From: an uncultured bacterium
GTDB lineage: Bacteria > Verrucomicrobiota > Lentisphaeria > Victivallales > Victivallaceae
DNA: 64,000 nt
Direction of reading: 5' to 3'
NCBI GenBank assembly: GCA_900551245.1
Contig: URVC01000001.1
Coordinates: forward strand, 1-64,000
Each line of letters begins with the position of its first letter. The stretch's first letter is position 1. Of this stretch, positions 7,788 through 16,027 are shown in pieces. The position numbers were made by a program, and so were the translations under genes. The notes below the pieces were generated by a model. It did not search any database. It was not told the DNA's origin and saw only the letters and a list, made by a program, of their open reading frames with translations.

Positions 7788-9358
7788 CTGTTCCCGGCAA
7801 CCGGATTGTAACGGATGGAGCGGCGAATCAGACGGTCGCTGTCCCAGAATTTCACCAGATCCGCGGCGAGCTGCCGGAAGTTTGTCCGCCCGAATGCGGC
7901 GCGGGTGGCCGCGGCAGGATCCCCCGACTTCGCCAGTTCGCGATAGTAGGTGGGAATAATCCGGGCATACTCCTGTTTCCCGGCGACCGGAGCCCCCTTC
8001 AAGAGATAGTAGACCAGCCCCTGGGCGAGCGGGTAGTTGCGGTCGCGGTTTTCCCCGTAGAAGGTTTGATAATCCATTGCAACCAGAGCGGCAAGCTCCT
8101 CGGCAGTCACCCGGCGGAAGGTGCGGCGCAGTTTCGTTTCACTGCGTTCGTCGAGCCGCACTTCCGGTTTTCCACCGCGAAATTCGATTCCCTCGAAATA
8201 CTGAGCCGCCCCCTCATTGAACCAGAGCGAGACCGGAATCCGCCCCAGCGCGTAATGAATGTACTGGTGAAATCCCTCGTGAAACGCCACCTGCCGGATA
8301 ATCTCCTGCTGGACATTTTCCGGCGCCCGGGCGTCGATCGGCGAGATCACCAGCTCTTCGCGGGCGGGAACCCAGACGCCGCCGGACCATTGCAGCTCCT
8401 TGCCGACGTAGGAAAGATACTCCTCGCGGGTTCCGAAAATCCGGACCACGCTGACCGCGTCCGGTTTGCCGCGCATCGGAAAGTGGGCGGCAAAGGCGCT
8501 TCGCGCCCGCTCCAGATCCCGGCGGAGCCGGATCATGCTGCGCCGGTCCTCCTGGTTGGAGACGAAGATGTAGTTCTCCGTCTCCAGATACCACCAGTCG
8601 CGGAAGTTGCGGATGTTGTCGATCACCCGGCGGCGGCTCTCCTGCCAGGAGTCGGAGGTGTTCGTCGCCGTGGCCCCGCCTCCCCGTCCCGCCTCAATCC
8701 GCCGCGCGGAGGCATCCTGCTCCGGGCGGAAGAACTGCACACTGCCGAGGGAACGGAGCACCGCCCGCTCCCATTCCGGAGTGAACGTGCCGTTCTCCAG
8801 CTCATAGACCAGCAGCATCCACCGCGCAGGCTCCCGGTCCGGCGCGATCAGGTAGGCGCGGGTTCGACTCCCGGCCGCACCGGTGAAAAGCACCCGCCGC
8901 CAGACGCAGTCGTAGATCTTCGTCGTCGCAGCACGGAATCCGGAGACGGCATTGCCGGTGAATGCGCGAATCCATTGTTTCAGCTTCGCATCATCCCACT
9001 CCGCCCGGCGGCTGGAAACAGGATAACGCTTTTCCAGTTCGCCGGTTGTCGCGAGATTCCGGTCGGAGACCGGCGGTTCGAGAAGAAGCTCGCCCACCAT
9101 CACCCGGCAGCCGTCGCCACCCCAGATTCCGGCGGTCTGGCGACTGCGCCACCACTCAAGTTCGGAGTAGAGCTTCGCCCGGTCCGAACGGCGTTCCGCA
9201 CGAATCGCCGGCAACGGCAGAGGCTGCGGACGCATATCCCGGAAGGCCCGGAACTTCATCCCGCTCACCGGCAGAACATTTTCCTCCCCCGGAGAAGGAA
9301 CGTCCGCCAGAGCGGCAGACGCCAGCAGTGCGGCAGCGAACAGCCAGGCTCCCTTCAC
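7784..9358 (-). CDS. Secreted DUF1570-like zinc metalloprotease (putative)
   Basis: A 524-residue protein with an N-terminal signal peptide (MKGAWLFAAALLASAALA). A gluzincin-like active site is visible: HEGFHQYIHY around residue 361 gives HExxH, and FNEGAAQYFE about 25 residues later supplies the likely third zinc ligand. This arrangement is typical of DUF1570-type exported proteins common in the PVC group. The middle region (about 235-265) is low-complexity and Arg/Gly/Ser-rich. It is followed by recQ with an ATGA overlap and preceded by kdgK with an 11-base gap, so it belongs to that transcript. The true substrate is unknown. Confidence 0.7.
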   Translation of the reverse strand: MKGAWLFAAALLASAALADVPSPGEENVLPVSGMKFRAFRDMRPQPLPLPAIRAERRSDRAKLYSELEWWRSRQTAGIWGGDGCRVMVGELLLEPPVSDRNLATTGELEKRYPVSSRRAEWDDAKLKQWIRAFTGNAVSGFRAATTKIYDCVWRRVLFTGAAGSRTRAYLIAPDREPARWMLLVYELENGTFTPEWERAVLRSLGSVQFFRPEQDASARRIEAGRGGGATATNTSDSWQESRRRVIDNIRNFRDWWYLETENYIFVSNQEDRRSMIRLRRDLERARSAFAAHFPMRGKPDAVSVVRIFGTREEYLSYVGKELQWSGGVWVPAREELVISPIDARAPENVQQEIIRQVAFHEGFHQYIHYALGRIPVSLWFNEGAAQYFEGIEFRGGKPEVRLDERSETKLRRTFRRVTAEELAALVAMDYQTFYGENRDRNYPLAQGLVYYLLKGAPVAGKQEYARIIPTYYRELAKSGDPAAATRAAFGRTNFRQLAADLVKFWDSDRLIRRSIRYNPVAGNR

Positions 9359-9369
9359 CGCACGCCTCC

Positions 9370-10461
9370 TCAGCGGTCGACGCGGGCGCCGCCGCCTTTC
9401 ATCAGTTTCTTCACCTCTTCGAAGGTCGCCATCGAAGTGTCGCCCGGCGTGGTCATCGCCAGCGCACCGTGAGCGGCGCCGCAGTTGACGGCATACTCGA
9501 CATCACCGGTGGTCATCAGCCCGAAAATCAGGCCGGAGGCGAAGCTGTCGCCGCCGCCGACGCGGTCGAAGATTTCGAGGTTCGGCCGGTTGACCGCTTC
9601 GGCGAATTTGCCGTCCTTCCACGCGATCGCGCCCCAGTCGTTGAACGAGGCCGAACGCACCGCGCGAAGGGTGGTCGCCACCACCTGGAAGTTCGGATAA
9701 CGCTTGACCGCCTCTTCGATCATCGCCCGGAAACTGGCGGTGTCGAGCTTGCTCAGATTGGCGTCAACCCCCTGCACCTCGAGACCGAGACAGGCGGTGA
9801 AGTCCTCTTCATTGCCGATCATCACATCGACATATTTCGCGATTTCGCGGTTCACTTCGCGGGCGCGCTCGACGCCGCCGATGCTCTTCCACAGGCTCGG
9901 CCGGTAGTTGAGGTCATAGCTGGTGATGGTGCCGTGCTTCTTGGCAGCCTTCAACGCTTCGATCGTCACATCGGGAGTGGTATCCGACAACGCGGCAAAG
10001 ATGCCGCCGGTATGGAAGTGACGCACCCCCTGCCCGAAGATCGCATCCCAGTCGATATCGCCGGCCTTGAGCTGGGAAACCGCCGTATTGCCGCGGTCGG
10101 AGCAGCTCTTCGCACCGCGGCATCCGAAGCCGCGCTCGACGAAATTGAGACCGTTGCGCACTTCGCGGCCGACGCCGTCGAACGGCACCCACCGGATGAA
10201 CGAGGTGTCCACTCCGCCCTGGAGGATGAAATCCTCCACCAGCCGCCCGACCGGATTGTCGGCAAAGGCAGTGACCACCGCGGTGCGCAGGCCGAAGCAG
10301 CGGCGCAATCCGCGCGCGACGTTGTATTCGCCGCCGCCCTCCCAGACGTCGAATTTGCGGGTGGTGTGAATTCGCCCCTCGCCCGGATCGAGACGGAGCA
10401 TGATTTCACCGAGGCTGATTTCGTCAAAGCGGCAGGATTCCGCGGATTTGTACTGTAACAT
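9370..10461 (-). CDS. kdgK: 2-keto-3-deoxygluconate kinase (PfkB family)
   Basis: A 363-residue sugar kinase of the PfkB family. The N-terminal EGGGEYNVARGL substrate signature and the C-terminal DRVGGGDSFASGL, with its catalytic Asp, are clear. The preceding gene encodes KDPG aldolase only two bases away, so the substrate is most likely 2-keto-3-deoxygluconate, phosphorylated to KDPG in the lower Entner-Doudoroff route used for uronic acids. Assignment to KDG rather than another hexose rests on that neighbour. Transcription comes from the promoter upstream of the aldolase gene. Confidence 0.85.
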   Translation of the reverse strand: MLQYKSAESCRFDEISLGEIMLRLDPGEGRIHTTRKFDVWEGGGEYNVARGLRRCFGLRTAVVTAFADNPVGRLVEDFILQGGVDTSFIRWVPFDGVGREVRNGLNFVERGFGCRGAKSCSDRGNTAVSQLKAGDIDWDAIFGQGVRHFHTGGIFAALSDTTPDVTIEALKAAKKHGTITSYDLNYRPSLWKSIGGVERAREVNREIAKYVDVMIGNEEDFTACLGLEVQGVDANLSKLDTASFRAMIEEAVKRYPNFQVVATTLRAVRSASFNDWGAIAWKDGKFAEAVNRPNLEIFDRVGGGDSFASGLIFGLMTTGDVEYAVNCGAAHGALAMTTPGDTSMATFEEVKKLMKGGGARVDR

Positions 10462-10463
10462 GA

Positions 10464-11120
10464 CTATTTTCCCTCCTTGAGTTCGACCGCCTGCTTCACC
10501 GTGGCGCGGATGCCATCCCAGTTGCCTGCGGCAATCTCGTCGCTCTTGCCGAGCCAGGTGCCGCCGACCGCAACCACCTCTTTGATGGCCAGATAGTTGA
10601 GCACGTTATCCGCCGTAACGCCGCCGGTGGGCATGAAGCGGATGCCGAGATGTTTGTAGGGCGCGATCAGCGATTTGAGCATCTTGACGCCGCCGGCGGC
10701 TTCGGCCGGGAAGAACTTCAGGAACTTGCAGCCGAGCTCGTGCGCCTGCTCCACTTCAGAGGGAGTGCAGACTCCCGGCGCGAATGCAAAATCACTCTCG
10801 ACCGCGGCACGCACCACCGTGGGATTGAATCCGGGGGCGACCGCAAATTTCGCTCCGGCGTCAAATGCGCGCTTGAGATCGTGGACGTTGAGGATGGTTC
10901 CAGCTCCGAGATAGAGGTCCGGGAAGCGTTTCGCCGCCTCCTTGATGATCGCCTCGGCCGCCTGAGTGCGGAACGTGATCTCCGCCGCGGGCAATCCGCA
11001 TTCGACCAGAATTTCACACATTTTCAGCCCGGATTCCACATCGTTGAGCACCAGCACCGGCACAATCCGGATGCGGGAAAGCTCATTCACCACCTGTTCC
11101 GATTTCAACGCAAAACTCAT
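10464..11120 (-). CDS. eda: 2-dehydro-3-deoxyphosphogluconate aldolase (KDPG/KHG aldolase)
   Basis: A 218-residue class I aldolase splitting KDPG to pyruvate and glyceraldehyde-3-phosphate. Recognisable are PVLVLNDVESGLKMCEIL, the catalytic-glutamate segment AAEITFRT (about 46-53), GAGTILN, and the Schiff-base lysine in KFLKFFPAEAAGG (about 131-143). Length is typical. It is the first gene of the reverse operon eda-kdgK-protease-recQ, and its promoter faces away from the rhamnosidase gene. KDG from pectin uronates would be routed to central metabolism by this pair. Confidence 0.92.
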   Translation of the reverse strand: MSFALKSEQVVNELSRIRIVPVLVLNDVESGLKMCEILVECGLPAAEITFRTQAAEAIIKEAAKRFPDLYLGAGTILNVHDLKRAFDAGAKFAVAPGFNPTVVRAAVESDFAFAPGVCTPSEVEQAHELGCKFLKFFPAEAAGGVKMLKSLIAPYKHLGIRFMPTGGVTADNVLNYLAIKEVVAVGGTWLGKSDEIAAGNWDGIRATVKQAVELKEGK

Positions 11121-11176
11121 GATTCACTCCTTCTCTCTGAATAAAAGTTGCGATTCATCGATCTGTTTCTCTGTAT

Positions 11177-11205
11177 AGTATACGGCTCCTGCCCTCATTA
11201 TTCAA
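11177..11205 (-). promoter_or_regulatory. Sigma70-type promoter of eda operon
   Basis: On the minus strand TTGAAT (11200-11205), a 17-base spacer and TATACT (11177-11182) lie about 57 bases before the eda start. The match and spacing are good for a housekeeping promoter. Confidence 0.7.
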
Positions 11206-11249
11206 GTTCATTTACCGGAATATTGCAGAGGGAAACCGAAAAAAAAGAT

Positions 11250-11278
11250 TTGCATTCTCCCGCACTCTCCGTTATACT
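11250..11278 (+). promoter_or_regulatory. Sigma70-type promoter of the GH78 gene
   Basis: TTGCAT (11250-11255), 17-base spacer, TATACT (11273-11278) precede the rhamnosidase by about 43 bases. It is divergent from the eda promoter, with about 45 bases between the two -35 boxes, room for a shared regulator. Confidence 0.7.
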
Positions 11279-11321
11279 ATGAGAGCGAAAGAGAGAAACC
11301 CCGGGAAGGAGAACTTTAAAA

Positions 11322-13505
11322 ATGAATTTTGGACATTGGATCACCAGCCCGCAACTGTCACGCAACTGCGTCACCGCAGATCCCCCCTCGCCGGCACCGC
11401 TGTTCCGGCGCGCTTTCGAATGCAGCGGATTCACGACGGGGCGGGTGCGCCTTTCCGGCGTCGGTTATCATGAACTCTATCTCAATGGCCGCAAGGTCGG
11501 CGACCGGGTACTCGATCCCGCGGTGAGCTGCTACGAGAAACGGGTCCGTTTCGTGACGTTCGACATCACCGAATATCTGCATCCCGGCACAAACGTGGTC
11601 GGCGTCATTCTCGGCAACGGCTGGTACAACCCCTCCACCGCCGAAGTGTGGAACTTCTTCAAGGCTCCCTGGCGGGACTGCGTGAAGTTCACCATCGAAC
11701 TTGAGATCGATGGACGGCTCGTGCTGGGCGCGGACGAGAGCTGGAAGTGCACCTCCGGGCCGATTCTCTTCGACGCCCTCCGCAACGGCGAAACCTACGA
11801 TGCGCGTTGTGAGATTGACGGCTGGCTCGGTGAGCGTTACGACGATTCCGGCTGGCTCTCCGCCGTGCGAATTGCCGGTCCGGGCGGGATGCTTGACGAG
11901 CAGAAGATGCCGCCCTGCAAGGTGCTGCAGACGATTCCAATGACGCTTCATCCGGCAGGGAGGGTGTACGACGCCGGTCAGAATCTCTCCGGCTGGGCGC
12001 GCATTGCCGTGCAGGGCGAAGCCGGCGCGGAAGTGAAACTGGAATATGCCGAACGGATCACCGAAGACGGGGACCTTGACACCAATTTTCAGGATACCTT
12101 CATCAAATCCGGTGACTTCCAGACCGACCGCTACATTCTCAAGGGGAGCGGCAGCGTCGAAAGCTGGGAGCCCCGCTTCACCTACCACGGGTTCCGCTAC
12201 GTCCGGATGAGCGTGACCGGGGCGGCGGAAGTCCGCAGCATCGAGGCGCGTTTTGTCGGCACCGCCTTTGATTCCATCGGCAAAATCACCACCAGCGACG
12301 AAACGATCAACCAGCTGCAGAAGATGACCCGCTGGAGTTTCCGCAGCAACTTTGTGGGCATTCCGACCGATTGCCCCCACCGGGAGAAGAACGGCTGGAC
12401 CGGCGACGCCGCCATTGCCGCCGATACCGGACTCTACAACTTCGACGTCGGTTCGAGCTACGCCGAATGGCTCCAGCTGCTCGCCGACTGCCAGCGCAGG
12501 AACGGACAGCTCCCCGGCATCGCGCCCACCGGCGGCTGGGGGTTCGACTGGGGCAGCGGACCGGCGTGGGACTGCGCCCTGTTTTCGATCCCGTATGAGA
12601 TCTATCTGCACACCGGTGACGACACCGCGATCCGGCAGAACTATCCGGCGATGAAACGCTACCTCGATTTCTGCGGCACGATGGAGAGCGACGGCATCCT
12701 CGCCTTCGGACTCGGCGACTGGGCGTCCCCGGAGGAGTGCGGAAAATCGCCGTCACCCGCCCTCACCTCGACCGGATATTACTATATGGACGCCAAGCGG
12801 ATGAGCTCTTTCGCCCGACTGCTCGGCGAACCGGAGGAGGAGGCGAAGTATCGCGATCTCGCCGAACGGGTTCGCGCGGCGTTCAACCGGAAGTTCCACC
12901 TTGGCGACGGCCTGTATGGCGACGGCAGCGGCAAAGGGGAACTTACGGCGCTCGGCTGTGCACTCTATCACGACCTGGTGGAACCGGAATTCCGGCAGCG
13001 CACCCTCGACCGGCTGGTCGCGCTCTGCCGGGAAGGCGGATGTCGCGCATACTTCGGCATTCTCGGGGCGAAGTACGTGCCCCGGGTACTCGCGGAGAAC
13101 GGCCATGCCGATCTCGCCTGCCGTTTCTTCACCCAGCGGGAATTCCCCGGCTGGGCTCACTGGATCGATCTCGGATTGACCACGCTCGGCGAACACTGGG
13201 ACGGCACCGCGTCGCGCAACCACATCATGTTCGGGGATCTCGGCGCCTGGTTCTTCCGCTATCTCGGCGGCTTCCGCCACGATCCGGAGCGGCCCGGCTG
13301 TCGCCATCTCATCGTCGCGCCCTGCCCGGTGGTGGAATCCTGCCGGGCGGAATACCGCGGCTACGTATCGGAATGGGAGGTCAAGGATGGTACCATGACC
13401 ATCCGTCTCACGGTGCCGCCGAACTCCAGTGCAATGTTGCAGCTGCCCGGCGAAGAACGGTTCGAACTCGGTTCGGGGATCTACGTGCGGAGTGCCAAAC
13501 TCTGA
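11322..13505 (+). CDS. Alpha-L-rhamnosidase, GH78
   Basis: A 727-residue enzyme that releases L-rhamnose from plant or microbial glycans. The N-terminal beta-sandwich of the family is seen at about 40-110 (YHELYLNGRKVGDRVLDPA, then VVGVILGNGWYN). The (alpha/alpha)6 catalytic domain contains the signature PTDCPHREKNGWTGD near 347-361, which carries the general acid. A C-terminal beta domain follows from about 640. It is shorter than many GH78 enzymes because it starts directly at that N-terminal sandwich, and it has no signal peptide, so it should act in the cytoplasm. A good ribosome site (AAGGAGA) and promoter precede it. The next gene begins 27 bases after it. Confidence 0.93.
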   Translation: MNFGHWITSPQLSRNCVTADPPSPAPLFRRAFECSGFTTGRVRLSGVGYHELYLNGRKVGDRVLDPAVSCYEKRVRFVTFDITEYLHPGTNVVGVILGNGWYNPSTAEVWNFFKAPWRDCVKFTIELEIDGRLVLGADESWKCTSGPILFDALRNGETYDARCEIDGWLGERYDDSGWLSAVRIAGPGGMLDEQKMPPCKVLQTIPMTLHPAGRVYDAGQNLSGWARIAVQGEAGAEVKLEYAERITEDGDLDTNFQDTFIKSGDFQTDRYILKGSGSVESWEPRFTYHGFRYVRMSVTGAAEVRSIEARFVGTAFDSIGKITTSDETINQLQKMTRWSFRSNFVGIPTDCPHREKNGWTGDAAIAADTGLYNFDVGSSYAEWLQLLADCQRRNGQLPGIAPTGGWGFDWGSGPAWDCALFSIPYEIYLHTGDDTAIRQNYPAMKRYLDFCGTMESDGILAFGLGDWASPEECGKSPSPALTSTGYYYMDAKRMSSFARLLGEPEEEAKYRDLAERVRAAFNRKFHLGDGLYGDGSGKGELTALGCALYHDLVEPEFRQRTLDRLVALCREGGCRAYFGILGAKYVPRVLAENGHADLACRFFTQREFPGWAHWIDLGLTTLGEHWDGTASRNHIMFGDLGAWFFRYLGGFRHDPERPGCRHLIVAPCPVVESCRAEYRGYVSEWEVKDGTMTIRLTVPPNSSAMLQLPGEERFELGSGIYVRSAKL

Positions 13506-13532
13506 TTGAGTGTTCAAGGAAAAGAGGCCATT

Positions 13533-14981
13533 ATGGCGTGCATACAATATTCTCTCTGGCAGGATTCCGCCGTGGAATCCCGTCTCGACCGTTATACGGA
13601 TCCTGATCCCCGGAAGAAACCGGCGTTGCTGGTGATTCCCGGAGGCGGCTACGGCTGTGCCTGCGAAACCACCGAGGGGCGGCCGATTGCCGAATGCTTT
13701 CAGAAGTTCGGGTTCCGGACCTTCGTACTGCGCTACCGCGTCGCGCCGCACCGTTACCCGGAGCCGCAGCAGGACGCGCTCCGCGCCATCAAGCTGATCC
13801 GTGCCAATGCCGATGCATGGGGAGTGCTTCCCGACCAGCTTGCGGTCTGCGGATTCTCTGCAGGCGCCCATCTGGCCGCCTGCACCGGCACACTCTATGA
13901 CGAGGTCAATGCCGCGGACGGCGATTCCGCCGACTCCTGCTGTGCCAGACCGGATGCGCTTCTGCTCGCCTACCCGGTTATCTCGTTCGTCGAACATCCC
14001 CATCTGGGCAGTGCGGAAAATCTGCTCGGGAGCAATGCCTCACCGTCGTTGCGCGAACAGCTTTCGCTGGAACGGCGGGTGACCCGGGAGACACCGCCCG
14101 CCTTTGTCTGGCATACGGTGACCGACCAGATTGTGCCGTATCGGAACAGTCTGCTGTTTGCCGAAGCGATGTGGAGCGCGAAGCGGAAGTGCGAACTTCA
14201 CCTCTTCCCCTATGGCCCGCACGGGATGCAGTTGGGCTACGGCCGCGACGACATCCGCCGCTGGCCGGAACAGGCGGCGGCGTTCCTGCGCACGAGCTGC
14301 GGATTCTCCCTCACCCTGCCCTGCCCCCGGCGGACCGTGGTGCTGACCTTCGACGATGCGGTGAAGAACCATCTCGATTTCGTCGCGCCGCTGCTGAAGG
14401 AGTATGGATTCGGCGCAACCTTCTTTCCCTGCCGCTTTTCCGATGAGTGGAGAGAAAAGAATGAAGCGCATCTGCTGACGGGAGCGGAGCTTCGGGAACT
14501 GCACGATATGGGGTTTGAAATTGGCAACCACACCTGGAGCCATCCCGACATGCGCACGCTTTCCGCGGAGGAGGCGGAGCAGGAGATCGACCGGTTCGAC
14601 CGGTTTCTTGCGGATGCCGGAATCCCCCGGCCGAAAAGCTTTGCATATCCCGGCGGACCGTTTGCAGAAAACATCGTTCCGCTGCTTCGTTCGCGCGGAT
14701 TTGCCGCGGCGAGAACTACAGAACAGCGCCCCTGGGCGAAAAACACCGACGACCCGATGCGGATTCCGGCGTTTCCCATCTGCAAAAACGACCGTCTCGG
14801 TTTCTTCCGTGCGCTCAGCTGTTGCAGGGAGGACAACGCGGTGGTGCTGGTCTTTCATGGCGTGCCGGATACGGTCCACCCGTGGGTGAACAACTCTCCG
14901 GAATGTTTCCGGGAGTTTCTGGAATACCTCCGCAACGAGGGGTTCCGGTGCGTTTCCATGGCGGAATATCTTGCGGAGTAA
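13533..14981 (+). CDS. Two-domain alpha/beta-hydrolase esterase plus NodB-type deacetylase
   Basis: A 482-residue protein joining two deacylases. Residues 1-260 form an alpha/beta hydrolase of the acetyl-esterase type, with oxyanion motif IPGGGYG, nucleophile GFSAGAH and a late Asp/His in TDQIVP and GPHGMQ. Residues 265-482 form a polysaccharide deacetylase (NodB) domain with LTFDDA (catalytic Asp and metal Asp), metal histidines in HTWSHPD, and FAYPGG. The ATG at 13533 is chosen because AAGGAAAAGAGG lies just upstream. A TTG at 13506 would add nine residues. No signal peptide is seen. It follows GH78 at 27 bases and probably strips acetyl groups from the same imported oligosaccharides, which is inference. 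Confidence 0.85.
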   Translation: MACIQYSLWQDSAVESRLDRYTDPDPRKKPALLVIPGGGYGCACETTEGRPIAECFQKFGFRTFVLRYRVAPHRYPEPQQDALRAIKLIRANADAWGVLPDQLAVCGFSAGAHLAACTGTLYDEVNAADGDSADSCCARPDALLLAYPVISFVEHPHLGSAENLLGSNASPSLREQLSLERRVTRETPPAFVWHTVTDQIVPYRNSLLFAEAMWSAKRKCELHLFPYGPHGMQLGYGRDDIRRWPEQAAAFLRTSCGFSLTLPCPRRTVVLTFDDAVKNHLDFVAPLLKEYGFGATFFPCRFSDEWREKNEAHLLTGAELRELHDMGFEIGNHTWSHPDMRTLSAEEAEQEIDRFDRFLADAGIPRPKSFAYPGGPFAENIVPLLRSRGFAAARTTEQRPWAKNTDDPMRIPAFPICKNDRLGFFRALSCCREDNAVVLVFHGVPDTVHPWVNNSPECFREFLEYLRNEGFRCVSMAEYLAE

Positions 14982-14982
14982 T

Positions 14983-15011
14983 TTGCTTTCCCCGCTCGCG
15001 GGGCGTATATT
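14983..15011 (+). promoter_or_regulatory. Promoter with palindromic spacer before the GT2/ABC operon
   Basis: TTGCTT (14983-14988), 17-base spacer, TATATT (15006-15011). The spacer contains the GC-rich palindrome CCCCGC-TC-GCGGGG (14990-15003), which could be a repressor operator or help terminate the upstream transcript. Confidence 0.6.
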
Positions 15012-15045
15012 ACCCTTTTAAGATAAGGAAAGACAGGCGGCAATC

Positions 15046-16020
15046 ATGGCAAGACGATCAGTGGCTCTGGCGGCATTCCGCGGCGAGGAGTTCCTCGCGG
15101 CACAGCTGGATTCCATTCTGCGCCAGAGCCTGCCGCCGGATGAGATCGTTCTCTCCGACGATTCTCCGGACGACGCGACCCGTCAGGCGGTTGCGCCGCT
15201 GCTCTCCGCGCATCCGGAAATCCGTTACATCCGCAACCCGGTTCCGCTCGGCCCCGACCGGAACTTCGAACAGGCGATTTCCATGACGACCGGCGATCTG
15301 ATCTTTCTGGCCGATCAGGATGATGTCTGGCTCCCCGGGCGGATGGCGGCGCTCGCCGCCCGGCTGCCCGATCCCGACGCGATTGCCGGCGCCTTCTGCG
15401 ACAGCGAAAGTACCGACCGGGAACTGCATCCGCTCGGCGTCTCCCATTGGCGCAACCGCGGCTTTACGGAACGGGAGAGAACGGCCTATTCCAGCTGGAC
15501 ACAGAAACAGCGGCTCATGCTCTTTCTGCGGCGGGTTCCCGCGGCCGGCCACGACATGGCCTTCACCCGCGCCGCCCGGGAGCTGCTGCTCCCCTTCCCC
15601 GCACTGCCGGGGTGTTACGACAGCTGGATCGGTCTCGTTATCGCCGCCGCCGGAACCTGGGAGCTGATTCCCGAAGCGTTGACACTTTTCCGTCAGCACG
15701 GCGGCAATCTCTCCGGCTCCGGCAAACCGGACAGCTGGCGGGGAAAACTTCGTCAGGCACGGGAATCCGCCGCCTTGAACAGCTTCAGCTGGAACGCCGC
15801 TCTCTACCGGGCGCTGGAGGAGCGATTGGAGTTCCATGTCCCGGTCGAGGTGCTCCGCCATCTGCAGGACCGGAGGGCGCACTCCGAAGCGAGAGCGGCG
15901 ATGGCGAATTCGCCGCTTCGCCGTCTGCGCCTGGTTTTGAATGAACTTCTCCGCCGCCGCTACTTCCGCTACGGGCGCGGCTGGCTCAACGTGGTGCAGG
16001 ATCTCCTGCTCCGGAATTGA
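15046..16020 (+). CDS. Family 2 glycosyltransferase
   Basis: A 324-residue GT-A enzyme of family 2. The N-terminus (VALAAFRGEEFLAAQLDSIL), DEIVLSDDSPDD, and the metal-binding aspartates of LADQDDVWLPGRM (about residue 92) are clear. The segment PAAGHDMAFTRAAREL and the acceptor-side CYDSWIGLVIAA resemble rhamnosyl- and related O-antigen or cell-wall transferases. It probably adds a sugar to a lipid-linked surface glycan. Its stop is seven bases before the ABC transporter, so the two are co-transcribed and may make and export one glycan. Donor sugar is unknown. Confidence 0.88.
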   Translation: MARRSVALAAFRGEEFLAAQLDSILRQSLPPDEIVLSDDSPDDATRQAVAPLLSAHPEIRYIRNPVPLGPDRNFEQAISMTTGDLIFLADQDDVWLPGRMAALAARLPDPDAIAGAFCDSESTDRELHPLGVSHWRNRGFTERERTAYSSWTQKQRLMLFLRRVPAAGHDMAFTRAARELLLPFPALPGCYDSWIGLVIAAAGTWELIPEALTLFRQHGGNLSGSGKPDSWRGKLRQARESAALNSFSWNAALYRALEERLEFHVPVEVLRHLQDRRAHSEARAAMANSPLRRLRLVLNELLRRRYFRYGRGWLNVVQDLLLRN

Positions 16021-16027
16021 GGTGAAA

